Assembly: GCA_026419635.1 (NCBI GenBank)
Contig: JANZZB010000036.1
Span: 5,719 to 12,254, forward strand
DNA length: 6,536 nucleotides
Reading direction: 5' to 3'
From: Clostridiales bacterium
GTDB lineage: Bacteria; Bacillota; Clostridia; Oscillospirales; Butyricicoccaceae
The notes below the pieces were generated by a model. It saw only the letters and a program-made list of their open reading frames with translations, ran no database searches and had not been told where the DNA came from. Made by a program: the position numbers and the translations under genes. Positions 6,517 through 6,536 of this stretch are shown here, piece by piece; the stretch's first letter is position 1, and each line of letters starts with the position of its first letter.

Positions 6517-6536
6517 CTGTCTCTTATACACATCTG
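6517..6536 (+). other. Tn5 mosaic end / Nextera adapter remnant (sequencing artefact)
   Basis: Bases 6517-6535 read CTGTCTCTTATACACATCT, an exact 19 of 19 match to the reverse complement of the Tn5 transposase mosaic end used in Nextera libraries. The final G at 6536 also matches the next base of one of the two Nextera adapter arms. It sits at the very end of the window and cuts an open reading frame before Walker A. This is best read as untrimmed adapter, not a biological element. Confidence 0.95.

Noticed and set aside
6517..6536. Tn5/IS50-type transposon end
   Set aside because: An exact mosaic end (the engineered sequence) at the very end of the contig, with no transposase or target duplication, points to library adapter.

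Overview
The window looks like ordinary chromosomal sequence from a low-to-moderate GC Gram-positive bacterium. It is probably a clostridial Bacillota of the Oscillospiraceae/Ruminococcaceae type. That guess rests on the SpoIIIE-like FtsK, the Bacillota-style Shine-Dalgarno sites, the frequent TTG starts and the start of a gene resembling an ECF-transporter ATPase. The taxon is inferred, not shown.

Left half, minus strand (read right to left): a TTG-started ftsK/spoIIIE DNA translocase gene (3688-1277) is followed after 24 bp by a small flavin-reductase-family gene (1252-743). A rho-independent terminator hairpin (about 683-707) comes next, and then a YgiQ-type radical SAM protein gene starting at TTG 649 and running off the left edge. 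The first two genes are probably one transcription unit driven from a promoter near 3790-3817. The hairpin partly or fully separates the YgiQ gene from them.

Middle: about 450 bp of AT-rich divergent intergenic DNA (3689-4137) holds outward promoters for both sides. On the right, a very good TTGACG-17-TACAAT promoter (4037-4065) is followed by a leader with a perfect 10-bp inverted repeat.

Right half, plus strand: a 12-helix MFS transporter of the CynX/NimT type (4138-5364), a class I SAM-dependent methyltransferase of the RlmI/RlmK C-terminal-domain type without a PUA domain (5452-6309), and the first codons of an ABC/ECF-type ATPase gene (from 6423). The last 20 bases are not genomic. They match the 19-bp Tn5 mosaic end used in Nextera library adapters plus one further base, so the contig ends in untrimmed adapter.

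I see no CRISPR array, tRNA, rRNA, insertion sequence or defence island, and no new multi-gene system. The points most worth checking are the adapter end, the start-site correction of the MFS gene with its operator-like palindrome, and the terminator inside the minus-strand gene cluster.
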